Part shown: in pieces, positions 41,004 to 51,840 of the stretch | Numbering within the stretch: the stretch's first letter is position 1 | How the letters are laid out: every line of letters begins with the position of its first letter | Source of the DNA: Cyathus striatus | Taxonomy: Eukaryota > Basidiomycota > Agaricomycetes > Agaricales > Nidulariaceae | Assembly (NCBI GenBank): GCA_025738555.1 | Contig: JAOVFP010000024.1 | Location: 1,302,001 to 1,366,000 of the forward strand | DNA length: 64,000 nt | Reading direction: 5' to 3' | The notes under the pieces: generated by a model | Databases searched by the model: none | The model's input: the letters and a program-made list of their open reading frames with translations, nothing else | What the model was told of the DNA's origin: nothing | Translations under genes and position numbers: made by a program

Positions 41004-41376
41004 TGTTAGGATTTCGTCATTTATCTAATCTTTTATCTAATCTCTATCTTATCTATGTCATGTGACTAGTCACATGACCTACAATGCGGACACCATGCGT
41101 ATCAACATACATTACTCATCATTACTGTGGGCACAGTTGCACAGTTCGGCCATATGTATTACATGAGTTCTTAATGTAGAAGCACAGTAACATGTGTTGT
41201 AGTGTAGGCTAATGGACATGCGATTACTTCATGGTTCTTTTCTATAAATATGGTCTTTCTAGTCAGTAGTTCGTTATTCTTGTGCTAGTTTATTCCAGAC
41301 TAGTAATAAGACTCATATCTCTCACGTTCGAGTGTTTAAGTTCGGCTTCGAGTATTTTGCTCGTCTGTCGCTAACA
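41004..41376 (+). repeat. 3' LTR
   Basis: It is 373 bp and matches the 5' LTR except at five positions. Three of these (C to T) lie here and two in the 5' copy, all at CpG. Five of 373 is 1.3 percent, which indicates a fairly recent insertion. Confidence 0.96.
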
Positions 41377-41381
41377 GGTGC
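41377..41381 (+). repeat. Right target-site duplication GGTGC
   Basis: Identical to 34534-34538. Confidence 0.95.
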
Positions 41382-41787
41382 ACACATGGCCTCCGAGTGT
41401 GTATTTAATGACATTTCATTGATTAAACCATCTTACCACTCATTTATCATCTCTAAAATCAATTTTAAAGGCATAAATCTACCAACTAGAGTGTTTTTCA
41501 CATATGGTCACCAAAATCCCTAAAAATATGCAAGTATTCACTGTATTTCACTGAATTTATCACTTATTTCATATTACTATAAGCTACAGAACATTATCAA
41601 ATGCCAAAAGTATCAAATAAATCACAGGCAAGGCTACATAGAATTTAATCTGGCAAAATAGCCCATGCACTGCAAGAGCTTGACTCTAATTTGGACAGTG
41701 GAATAGCATAATTACTTTGATATAGGATTTACAATATCATCTGGTCAGCTGGATACAAGAATATCAATTATAATGCAAGACGTTTGA

Positions 41788-42222
41788 ATTATAGGGTTGA
41801 AGATTAAACATATTAGAAGAAAGGCACAGAACCATTCTGGTGAAGAAAAAAGTTACAAGCTATCATTCAGCATACTGAAGAAAGAATTGTACAACATGAA
41901 GAAAGGAGAACTAAAAAAACAAATAAATGAAGCTAATGAAGCTTAAAGAGTTGCATCTATTAAAATTATACTAAATAGAAGTGAACTATATAACCTGAAA
42001 AGAGGTGAATTAAGAGATTAAGTAAGAAAGTACAAAGCTTTAAATGGTGAATATGCCAACAAGATTAATTTAAGTCTTGCAATGCTCAAGCTTCTGGAAG
42101 CCCTTGAAGCAGATATTAGTAAATACACCTCAGGGAAGTGGATAATACCAGTAGAAGAGATCAATAATAGCTCAAATGAAGAAGGGGAGTTTGATGGATT
42201 ACTTACATCAGCAAATCTGTAG
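41788..42222 (+). pseudogene. Decayed ORF with two SAP-like motifs
   Basis: In one frame the translation is protein-like but broken by TAA codons near 41945 and 42020. Two related units occur in tandem, LKKELYNMKKGELKKQI and LNRSELYNLKRGELRD. Both fit the SAP motif pattern of alternating Leu and basic residues (LxxLKxxEL). A helical stretch NLSLAMLKLLEALEADISKY follows, then an acidic end, with TAG at 42220-42222. SAP motifs bind DNA and occur in fungal nuclear and transposon-linked proteins. There is no intact start. It probably belongs to an older mobile element around the chromovirus. Confidence 0.5.
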
Positions 42223-45200
42223 GCGCATTCTCATGACGTTATGCGTCTTTTAAAGACCGAAATGCCGGGAATGTCACGAAAGTGGTCAACTTCGGCGTGT
42301 CATTTAACTCTAGGTCATTTGCGTTTAATGTAGTAGTTATCTTTGAGTTATCTTTAAATGTCAAGTTGGTCTTTTGAACGTTACCCAAATGCATTCTTTC
42401 CTTGCAAAAGGCGACCTGAAAGACACTTGAAAAACACCTTGAAGCTCACTTAATTTGGTAGTAAATTGCAAATATGCATATATTTTATGCCATATATATA
42501 CATGTACATTTATAGACTACTTTTACGCATAATAGTATGTACTACAAAATAATATAGAACTGACAGTAATGCAAAAAATCGAAACAACTCCCTCTACTAT
42601 AGCCTCTATACTGCTAAACTGTACATCTGAAACAAGAACTGTCACGAAATGCATTGGTCTTTAGAAATAGTGAAATAGTACTCACCCAAAAGCCACTGTG
42701 CTTCTTCTACTGCACAACAAAACCTCACCCTACCAATACTTCACAGTCACCGAGCACATCCTGAGTGTTCAAATAGCCTGCTAAGCCAACTTGCTATTCC
42801 CAACGCGAGCCTAACATGATGAATAGAGGGTTAGTGCAGAGAATTTATAACACAACATAAGGGCCAAACACAATTCTGTCTTGATAGATAGTAACATTGG
42901 CATGGTGGGGGCAGGAGCACTGAGAGGGCAGTGAAAAAGGGGACGGCATGAGACAGGTTCAAACTTCAAGGACTTTCAATTGAATTTGCTGATTGACGGG
43001 ACGGCTCGAGACTCAGATCCAAAAATTTGAATTTAGTGAAATCGCCCTGGGCCAGTAGAATCCAGCGTGCTTGAGGCCCCAGTTGACCTGATCAGATGCT
43101 GCCTATCCGAGCCTCGGTAAGCAGGGTCGGGACGCTCGGCATCTATCAACAATTAACTTGAAACGCTGAACGCCGCGATTCTGGGTATATGACAACATCT
43201 CACCATCCTTCAACTTCTCCCAGTGTTCAAGTTCTCTCTTCCCTCTAAGGTGTTACCAGACAACTTATTGAGTCTCAGTAGTAATTATGCTGTATGAGTT
43301 GTAGGATGTGTACATTGTAGATGTACCATAGCATACTAGCAAAATCTTGCTGCGGATAGGGATGGTATATACCACAAGGCTAGACATTGATATAGTTAGA
43401 AAATATTAGAATGAAGCAAAAGACGAGACGCAAACGGAACACCAACTCAATGCAAATCCATGTTTCGAAGAGGCGAATGACAGAGAGAAAGTCAACGTTG
43501 ATGACGGAAGAGAAAGACAACTCATAATACAAACGCAAACGTCACCTAACGTCACTTTGAAAGGTAATGTGCCGAATGTTCTCATGAATGCGCGTACAGA
43601 TTTACTGATGTATTAGTGATTGGGAGGATGAGCACACATATTTCTTACATAATTTAGTTAATTTAGCTTAAATAAGTGGTGTGCTACATTTTAGATATGT
43701 AATATAGTATTTTACTGCAACCATAATGAAGAAAAACGATCAAGATTCAAGCTTTCTGAGGCAGTTTCTACTTGGGTCAAGATTTTGGGCGCGTGACGTC
43801 ACATAGTGTGACGTCACGCTTCCCACCATATAGGGATTGGCGATTCCCATACTAAACACCTTTTCTCAGCCATTTCTTCTCTCATTTCAATCCACCTGAG
43901 GTGCCCATCCCAGATATTTTTACATAGACCTATTCTACTGTAGTACTTGTGTAGTACATAAATATATTTTGAAGAATTCAAGGTCTGGCGTCCAAAGGAT
44001 CTGTTCAGATCTGGCCTTTGTGTTCAGTTTAGAGGACATTCTGAATTTTCGTTCTTTTATTACGAATATCTCTTTCGATACTTACCCAACGAGTAATTAT
44101 CCTATAAATTTGAATTCTGAACGCGACCGTGGCACTAACTATCCACATATGTGCCAAATTATACGGCGAAAGGACAACTATAGCGTTCATAATCCCATTT
44201 TATAATCTCTCTACGATTTATAATGTCCGGGGTAGCGATAGTATGGAATTTGGACTGAAATAAGTCCGAAGAGAAGACGTTCACGAGAGGGCTACTCAAG
44301 GGCTACTAAGCACCTAAGTGTTATTGGAGTTCATGTTCATAAACTTGTAGATTAGATGAGCCGGATATCTACCCCTAGGTTCTAAATAAGCACTTTCAAG
44401 CAAAGCTTTCAAGTTTCGCTGTCAGTACTAGCCCGTACACTTTTACCCCACACCATCTGACGACCTTGGACTATATTTACCCGCACACCCTATTTGACCA
44501 TACCTAATTTCCGAAGTGATCCCGTCAATCCGTAACTGACCAAGTTGTAAGCCCCAACTTTGCAAGATCAATCGTTCTCAGAATATCTTGAACCTATGCG
44601 TGTATCAGGCTATCCACAGTTTTATAAATGGCGTACAGGTATTTGGAGACTCGGGGTTTTTTATGTTTACAGCCGCGACAAAGCCTGTCCATCATTTCCA
44701 TTTTGCTGGGACTAGTCATAGACCTCCATGTATGTAGTACAGATGAGCGTGATCAACGTACTTGCACACTGATGCTGCGGCAAGTAATTACCAATGTCTG
44801 AGATCCGTTCCAGCGTAGTCTCTTCGCCGTCGCCGTTATACTATGCAAGTACACATGTACAGGCCTTCGAAAGACTGACATCGGATATGGCTTCATACCC
44901 ATCGGATTCGGTAAGCCTCTGTCAGAATCAGCGGCAGTAATGACAGGGAAATACCCCCGAGCGGAAACGACCGATAGGATTATGGACAGTGCCCAGGCTG
45001 ATACAGTGGTGTACACTTGCAGCAGCTGGATTGATTATGCCAAAGTCGGCAAATAAAAATCTCGAACTTCGCAGAATTAAAGTGCAGCTGAATCGGCCAT
45101 CGGGACCACATGCGCAGAAAGCTCGGAAATATATTTAAGAATACGTGGAAAACAAATCAAGTACTTAGTTTCTACTATTTCCGAAGAATCAGGGGATATA

Positions 45201-46163
45201 GACGTTCTTAGAAATATCACAAAGTTCAGGCTTGAACCTGACGAGAAACAGTGGGACGTGCGGTATTGCCAATTACCAATCCAGGCACTGACAAGTACTC
45301 TGTGTAGATGATGTAGCTAGCAAGTATTGAGTACTTGAGTACCAAGTGCGTACGGCAAGTCCGCATCGGTGCAGGGCGCATCGCCTTACGAAGTACGATA
45401 TGCACTAAGGGAAGGCGTAAGTGGTCAGGATACGTGTCAATTTCAAACACCAATAATATGCTTGAAGCCCTGTGTGCGACCCCATGTCCGAGTCGGTGGC
45501 AGAGATCAATTTCTATAATAGCTTCTGAGGGCGCAAAAGCATCTCGTCAAAAGTCCCAGTTAAAAAAATGGCACGGCAGGATCGAAAGGGGTGAGACCTG
45601 TTGAGACGCGTGCAACTTCAAACCATAAACCACAAATAAACCAAGTGGCGTTGAAGGACATTAGCCAGTGTTGGCCGGTGGATGATGATCCGTCGTCGTC
45701 GCCTGTTGTTTCTGACCCAATTCCCAGGGATGGCAGAGCTGCTTCTCAAGCCAACGTGGCTGATAATGGGTCTGTTGCGACGATCAAAGTTCGGAAACGG
45801 GCGCAACAACCAAGTGCAACTCAAATATCCCAGGCGTGTTACGCCACAACGTCCGTAACAGACCTCTTCGTGCCAAGCTGGTGATATGTCGGGACAAAAT
45901 CCTCAAATCCTCGGAGTTTGAGCAGCTTCATTCCCAATGCAGATTCTAAAGATGTCTTGTCAGAGGTGACACAGCTCGATGAACAGGGTATCGTAGGGAG
46001 CTAAAATAAATCAAATAAAAACGAAGTGAGAAAAAATGTATAAGATGTGCATTTATACCTGCTTTTACGCAAAGAGCGTGTAATAATAGCGTCGCGTGCC
46101 AAATCAACCAATAAATGTGCATTAATATTCCAAAAATACCACTGTAATGTACTACACGTCCAC
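42223..46163. other. Long stretch without a recognised gene
   Basis: It is mostly AT-rich. A structured patch lies at about 43080-43150, where GATGC and CCGAGC are inversely repeated by GCTCGGCATC. The CRE palindrome is at 43791-43819, followed by a promoter-like C/T-rich run (about 43855-43900) and an open frame of 78 codons without an ATG start (43969-44205). At 45330-45890 there are two overlapping open frames of low interest. No family match was recognised in any of them. Confidence 0.4.
43791..43819. promoter_or_regulatory. Double CRE in a perfect inverted repeat
   Basis: GCGTGACGTCACA (43791-43803), spacer TAG, then its exact inverse TGTGACGTCACGC (43807-43819). Each arm contains TGACGTCA, the binding site of ATF/CREB bZIP dimers. 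It sits about 40-80 bp before a C/T-rich, promoter-like tract on the plus strand. No gene is clearly downstream. Confidence 0.6.
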
Positions 46164-47914
46164 TCATGCCACATACCGTTTCCCCCGCTTGACTTCTGCG
46201 TAGCGGTCGGCCTTCGGCGGGCGTGTGTACCGAGGTTCAGGCAGTTCTACAAATTCAATACCAAAATCATTAGCAGATATTCAACGCGAGGCAACATGCA
46301 CATGAACTCACTGAGAGTTTCAGAGTAAATCTTTGAAACCTCTTCACTCCATACCTCTCGCCACATGTGGACTCCTCCACCCGAGGCAGCATCGAGACCC
46401 CACTGCTGACAGAACGCACGGACATCGAATCCGCGACGTTGTTCGGCTGATACTATAGGTATGTCAAGGTGTTGTGACGTAGGCTCGGCTCCTGCACGAG
46501 CACTCATATTTAAGCTGTAATTTGAAGCGCCGGCGGGTGGCTGGGGAAGAAGAAGAATAGTATAACGGTGATACGGGGAACCGTTTTGAGGATGGGGAGG
46601 AATATATTGCGTATGAGAATTCAGGTCGGGAATACGGGATGGTGACATTGCAGAAAGTGAAATATTGGGCCTGTAGAATACAAATCTGGTCAACGATGCA
46701 GTTAACTGACGGATATGAAATAAAGTTTACTTCATCCAATGCAGGAAGGTGGTGTACGACGCATTTTCCTCATCCGGCACGTCTGCCCAGAATGGGAAGG
46801 CGGTTAGCCACGACGAAATTCAAGCGGGACCCGCGAAACATGCGCACCTGGATCCACGAGAAGCATGGTGTAAAGCCTTGTATCAGCGTGAAACACGTTA
46901 ACGTAGAGTTTAGGTGGTTTGACGGTCTACAGACGAAAATCGAATAAGATGTCTTTTTTGACGCCAAAGGAGATGAGAAGCACACCTGTGTGGGTAGGAT
47001 AAAGCTTCCAGGCTCGACCTTCGAATCCACTTTCCCGGTTTTGTGGAAGACGGCTGGTGTCGCAGGTGTGACAACACGCACGTCTATTGAAGGGTGAATC
47101 GCAGGGAGAAGGTCCGGAACAACGTTCATTTGGTAGATACGCTCCATCTGTTTATGTATCAGACATGAAACTGTTCGAAAGCGTAATAAAAAATGTGCGC
47201 ACCAGAAGATCGAGATCACCATCTTTTCTCCAACGTTGTTCCAGTAAATGCCTATGACTGGGCTTGGTCACTTGGGCTATACGTATGATTCAGTGAGAAA
47301 ATGACAGAATGAGAGGGTGGAAGAGACATACCCATGGCATTTGCAACACTCCACCTAACCTCCGGCAAATTGACCTCACTCTGAACCTCAATAATATGCA
47401 ATTTCTTCCTCAACCTCTCAAGTTCTTCATCCAACGCCTCAGCACGCTCGGAGACGGACGGGTCCGTGCTCTCAGATTGTTTTATGGACTGGTACTCCTT
47501 CTCCATCTCGCTAATATCCCTCTCGAGCTCTTGTACTTCAGCTTTGAGGTTTTGGCTGTCCTCCTTTAAATATTCAAGAGCGAGGTCGTACGCCGGGATA
47601 ATACCTTCCTCAATGGGACGTTTCCATTCCCGTGGGCTCTCCAAGGAAATCTGAGGACGTACACCTGTTTTACGACGACCTTGAGTTTTACGAGGAGGCA
47701 CAGCGGATATCGGTGAGGGTTTGGGAGCAGTGGCCGCTAGTGTGGTTGGTTCAGCTGCCTCGCCAGTTAATGCAGAGGACGGAGGCGGGGGAGGAGGGGT
47801 AGGTTCAGAGCCGGCAGCGACAGCAGATACACTGGCGTTTCCTCTCCAGAGAGTTTGTGCGGCGGGAGGGAGACCCCTCGGAATTCTAGAGGAAACTCTG
47901 CGCAGGACGAACAT
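46164..47914 (-). CDS. MRPL35: Mitochondrial large-subunit ribosomal protein mL38 (yeast MRPL35), PEBP fold
   Basis: mL38 is a mitoribosome large-subunit protein built on a phosphatidylethanolamine-binding-protein fold. The start MFVLRRVSSRIPRG at 47914 is an Arg-rich presequence, followed by a Pro/Ala-rich linker, a coiled coil (EVQELERDISEMEKEYQ) and PEVRWSVANAM. Over the next introns come TKPSHRHLLEQRWRKDGDLD and VVPDLLPAIHPSIDVRV, then the PEBP core with LYTMLLVDPDVPDEEN and FLHWMKPNI. It ends EPRYTRPPKADRYAEVKRGK with TGA at 46164-46166. It has about six GT-AG introns. The family assignment rests on the highly conserved RWRKDGDLDLLMER and AIHPS text. Confidence 0.92.
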
Positions 47915-48519
47915 GTTGCAGCCCGTTACAGCGAGTTGTCGTGACTGTTAACTGACAAAATTTTGGAACGCGACTTCGATGTTTGGCTTTGTTTGTCAAA
48001 TGCTTCTACGATTTACTTTCAATGAATCTTTGCATACAGAGTCATTAGAACAAGCCCTCTATTCAAACATGGTATAATAATATCACAATATGTAGGCTAT
48101 TGATATGTACTAGATGTATAAAGTGCAAGGAGTCGGTGAAAACTACATAAGCCATAGGGCAATAGAATAGCGATAAACAAGACATAGGATGAGACTCGCA
48201 GTCCATTATGGGAGCGAGGGGGTAACACTCGGCACAAGATGGTATATGATGTGGATGGCGTAAGAAGGCCCTTGATAGGGAGGCAAGCGCAAGGGCGCCG
48301 GAGCGGAGGGCGTATAATTACAATGGAGAAGCAAGCAGATGGCCGAAAAGAGCGAGGCCAATATACAGGTAATAAAAATATGGTCGATAGCAAGGAACAA
48401 GCGTGGAGCGTCGTAATGATTATGACGCGATTGAGTAGCAAGCATCTAGGGGATGGAGGTCGGATAGCGGCGGATACGCGTAATATGTAGCTGTGGATAC
48501 TTTTAATGGCAGGAGTGAC
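47915..48519. other. Intergenic region between mL38 and the FYVE gene
   Basis: A 605-bp gap between two minus-strand genes. It holds the mL38 promoter near 47915-48000 and probably the 3' UTR of the FYVE gene up to about 48450. The longest open frame (minus, 48097-48441) has no recognised family and is probably chance. Confidence 0.4.
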
Positions 48520-49788
48520 TCAGAATGTCGAAAGATTGGAGAGGCTTCGGGCCATTATTATTGGTTCCGGTTCACGCGGGAACCGGTACTGGAATTCACC
48601 ATCACGGACGACGGGATTCGATTTCCGTGCACGTTCCTCCTGCTCCTCGCGTTCCATTTCGATTTCATAGGGTGCCTTGGCGCCCGGAACAGGAGGACGA
48701 TAGCCCACAAGGATGGGGCTTTGTTTAGGTTCCCAACGCCCACCACCAGTGGCCTTGCAGAGTACGCTGGACCGCTTGAGCGGATAGGCATCGAGTTCGC
48801 CGTAGGAGCGCTCGAGGTCCAACGGAAGAGGAAGATGTGCAGTTCTTATTGAGACGCGCGTGGTGTGGCTGCCGGTACTATTTGAGGAAGTGTGAGTATG
48901 TATGCTGGAAATGCTGGGGGAAGGGCGGAGAGAACGGGGTGCGCGGGAAATGGAGGGATTGGGAGGGGTGGCAATGAGACTGCTGGAAAGGGAGCTCTCG
49001 CCACTGGAATCGGAGGAGGAAAGGGGGGACTTGAGAACGGAAATAGGGTGAGAAAGGGCGCGCTTTATTGAGGGACGAACGAGATCGGGGGTACGAGGGG
49101 TAGTAGGGCAGCCGTGAATTTGGTCATAGCAGTCGTCACATACGCGGCAGGGCGCGATTGGGGAAGTGGGAGATTCAAATGAAGAGAGGGGAACGTTGCG
49201 AGGGGGCATGAGAAAATCGAGGTTGGACGTATCGAGAAGAGGGGTGGAGCGTGAAGTGCAGGCGCTGCAGAATACGCCGCCACACTTGCGACAATGCTGC
49301 AAAACATGGGATCAGCTGGGAGCAAACGAGGGGCCAGGAACGCGACTCACGTGTCTCCGTTCAAAGAGGGAGAAGCGGACGCGACAGTAAAAGTTGTCGC
49401 ACTGGGTGGCGAGAGAATCAGGCTAGAAGAAGTGGAGGTCAGACGAGAGGGCGTGAGGGGATGTGATCTTGAGACAGACCTTCCAGAGATGGTTGGGGAG
49501 AAGGATGGCGAGGTGCTCGTTGGGGCGGTCGAGGTTGGTGGTAGTGACGTGGAGAGAAGGAGCAGCGACGTCGAGCAGACTGGAGGAGGAGGAGGAGGGG
49601 GTGCTGTGGGAAAGGTCGGGAAGGATCTGGGGGGAGGCTAGAAGGAAGAAGGGTGAGAAGAGAGAAGAGAAGGGAGGGAAGAGAACAGACGTACGAGGCG
49701 GGGAGAGGGGGCGTGGGGGGTTCTGGGGGGCAGGGGCAGAGGCAGAGGGGCAGGGGCAGGAGGCGAGTGCAATGGCGAGTGCAGACAT
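48520..49788 (-). CDS. FYVE zinc-finger protein (PI3P-binding)
   Basis: FYVE fingers bind phosphatidylinositol 3-phosphate on endosome and vacuole membranes. The start MSALAIALASC at 49788 opens a Pro/Ser-rich region. After two introns the domain begins with spaced cysteines (ATQCDNFYCRVRFSLF), continues with the signature RRHHCRKCGGVFCSAC, which spans a GT-AG intron near 49300-49350, and closes with PCRVCDDCYDQIHG. The basic RRHHCR motif needed for lipid binding is complete. The remaining C-terminal part of about 200 residues is Ser/Pro-rich and ends in ARSLSNLSTF with TGA at 48520-48522. No other catalytic domain is present, so it is probably an adaptor. No exact yeast orthologue can be named. 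Confidence 0.85.
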
Positions 49789-51840
49789 GGTTGGTGGATG
49801 GGACTGGGACTGGAGGGAAGTGTTGCTGTTATAATATATTGCGTGGATGGATCGGGGGAGATCTGGAGATGCTGATCTAAGACTCTATTTGATCGATTGC
49901 CATGTTGCCCACATCCCTGCACATGCTCAACAAGGCAATTAGTTCCTCCCTCTGATCTCTACCAGATCCCTGCCCGATCCCTGTTTCACCGCCCACCTCT
50001 CTATCCCCACGCCTCCCTCAGTCCTCTATCACCTGTCTTGTCTTGTTCGCGTCCGTGCTCTGCTCAGTCCTCCTTGACAACCACCACCCCCCACCGTCGC
50101 CTCTCCCCTGCCCCACCCTCTCCCTCCCTGCAATCCCTGCGTCCCTCCAGCACACACAAACAATGCTTTGCCAAATACGACCATCTCCGCGGACCAACCG
50201 CGTCCTTCTTCTGACAGCCTTCTCCTAATTTAGCTCCCGCCCGTCACTCTTCTGCGCCAAACTTTTATTTCGTCCGTCCGCTCTTCCACATCCGTCCTGG
50301 TTTGGCCCAAAAAATAGCCGGCACACCATGTGGCCCGTATATGGGCATGTGCTCGCCCCGCCTCCTTAACAAAGAGCCGCCCTCTTTTTCTCGCTTTGCG
50401 CTCGCTCGTCCCATATGCTCCCAGTCTGCGCACCTCTTAACCTTCACTCGACTCTATGCTTGTTCCGCCACCTATCCTTACCCGCTTCCGGCCTTTCCGT
50501 TTGCTATCCACACAGCAATCGCCGTCTTTTCTTACTCCGGACACTGGGGATCCGCCCTCTCGCACCCGGCAGCAAGCGCTCTTACTCAACACAAACTACA
50601 TTCCTTCCATTCGCTAGTCCTATCTTTGTCTCCTTTCTGTCTCCCTTTTAGCCTCTCTGCAGCTGCTTGAGTATCCTCTAACGACCAATAAATAGCCCAG
50701 CCTTCGAGTTGTACGACCTTCGCGTTGATTACCACCTACCCGTCGTCTAACAGTCGTCAATCGCCCGGACGCATTACAAATGGGCCCTGAAGTTACCGGT
50801 CTCTCCCTTTTCATATTCATCAGATATCGTTCCATGTCCAAATCTCAACCATGAGTTCCATGACGCGTTTTTTTTTGCAACCTCGCTGATGCAAAAGGCA
50901 CACCACTCAACCGCTTCCCATCCCAAATCGTAGCAGATCCCTTGCTCAACGTGGCTCCGTCTCTCTCCCTCTCCGCTCCCAAACATTCCTGGTTCAAAGT
51001 CATTGAACAACGCTCCATAGAAATTGATCCTTGTATATCTCCACCTCTCCACCCTTGCGTCGTCCAACGGAGCTCTATGTAGCTCTTAATTCTCGTGACC
51101 AATTCGTACCGGTCTTCTTACTTCCGAAAACTTTGTACATTGAAGCAACAATTCTTCACAACGCCTCTTCTAACACGCCATTCCCTTCATTAAGCTCCAG
51201 TTCTTTGTGCCCCACATTCCCCTTCTTCCCCGACCTTGCTCTTCCCTGCCACAACCTTGCTCACCCGCCACCGCCCCACGCTTCCTCGTATTTTACTATC
51301 GTCGTATCCATCAGCCCCGGGCATCCGGTTGGAGTGCCGTCGTCCATCTTTTCACTTGCGACTAAGCATCGATGAAATTCATAGATTTTTCTCGATAATG
51401 TTCCTCCACCCCATTAGGTATCAAAAACCCTTTTTCTTCCTCACGCTCCATCTCATATTGGGGCTCGAGAAGTTTCCGCCCGTAAGCACTCTCGGACAAA
51501 CCTCACAGGGTCATCAATATTAAATTCAAATGTCACGTGACCTTCTTGCCGTCCGCTGGAATCGCAACTTCCAACCGACTTCCGCCATTTGGCGGTCAGC
51601 GACGGCGGGGCGGCTGGGAAGGCAATGAATCGGAACTACCTTCTCCAACTTATCTGCATACTGCTCCACTGTTTTCTTATCTTCCGCCCCGCATTCGCCC
51701 AAGGTCTCTCCATTCCCGAGGTTTGGGCTCTTAATTGATTCTGCCTTTTTTTCTTTGCAATTACAAACCAAACTTTCATTGGCCCGTCTGAAAATTGTTT
51801 GCCAACCCTTCATCCTGCCAGGAAATTTCTATTCTTCGCT
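49789..51840. other. Gene-free pyrimidine-rich stretch upstream of the FYVE gene
   Basis: From about 49900 to 51500 the plus strand is markedly C/T-rich, with many CCCTC and TCCCT words. Open frames here are low complexity and lack convincing starts. The skew would fit a promoter or transcript on the plus strand, divergent to the FYVE gene, but no protein gene is recognised. Confidence 0.45.

Larger units (their letters stand above)
34539..41376 (+). mobile_element. Ty3/Gypsy chromovirus (LTR retrotransposon), complete but inactivated
   Basis: The element is 6,838 bp, with two 373-bp LTRs (TG...CA) and a perfect 5-bp target duplication. The internal part carries, in order, a self-priming site, an ATG-free leader, gag with a CCHC knuckle, then a -1-frame pol with protease, reverse transcriptase, RNase H, integrase and a C-terminal chromodomain, then a small membrane-protein ORF and a polypurine tract. 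Three in-frame TGA codons interrupt gag and pol, each one base away from CGA. The LTRs differ at five positions, all CpG transitions. It was inserted into older repeat-like DNA. The self-priming and chromodomain place it near the Tf1/sushi group. It is a fungal genomic element with no link to animal or plant viruses. Confidence 0.95.

Noticed and set aside
43080..43150. GGTAAGCAGGGTCGGG resembles part of 5S rRNA
   Set aside because: The other 5S internal control blocks and the terminal stem are missing, so it was kept only as a structured patch.
45335..45884. Two overlapping plus-strand open frames downstream of mL38
   Set aside because: No family resemblance, no good start context and no clear splice structure.
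49897..50670. Several plus-strand open frames in the C/T-rich region
   Set aside because: Low-complexity translations caused by composition; no ATG in good context.
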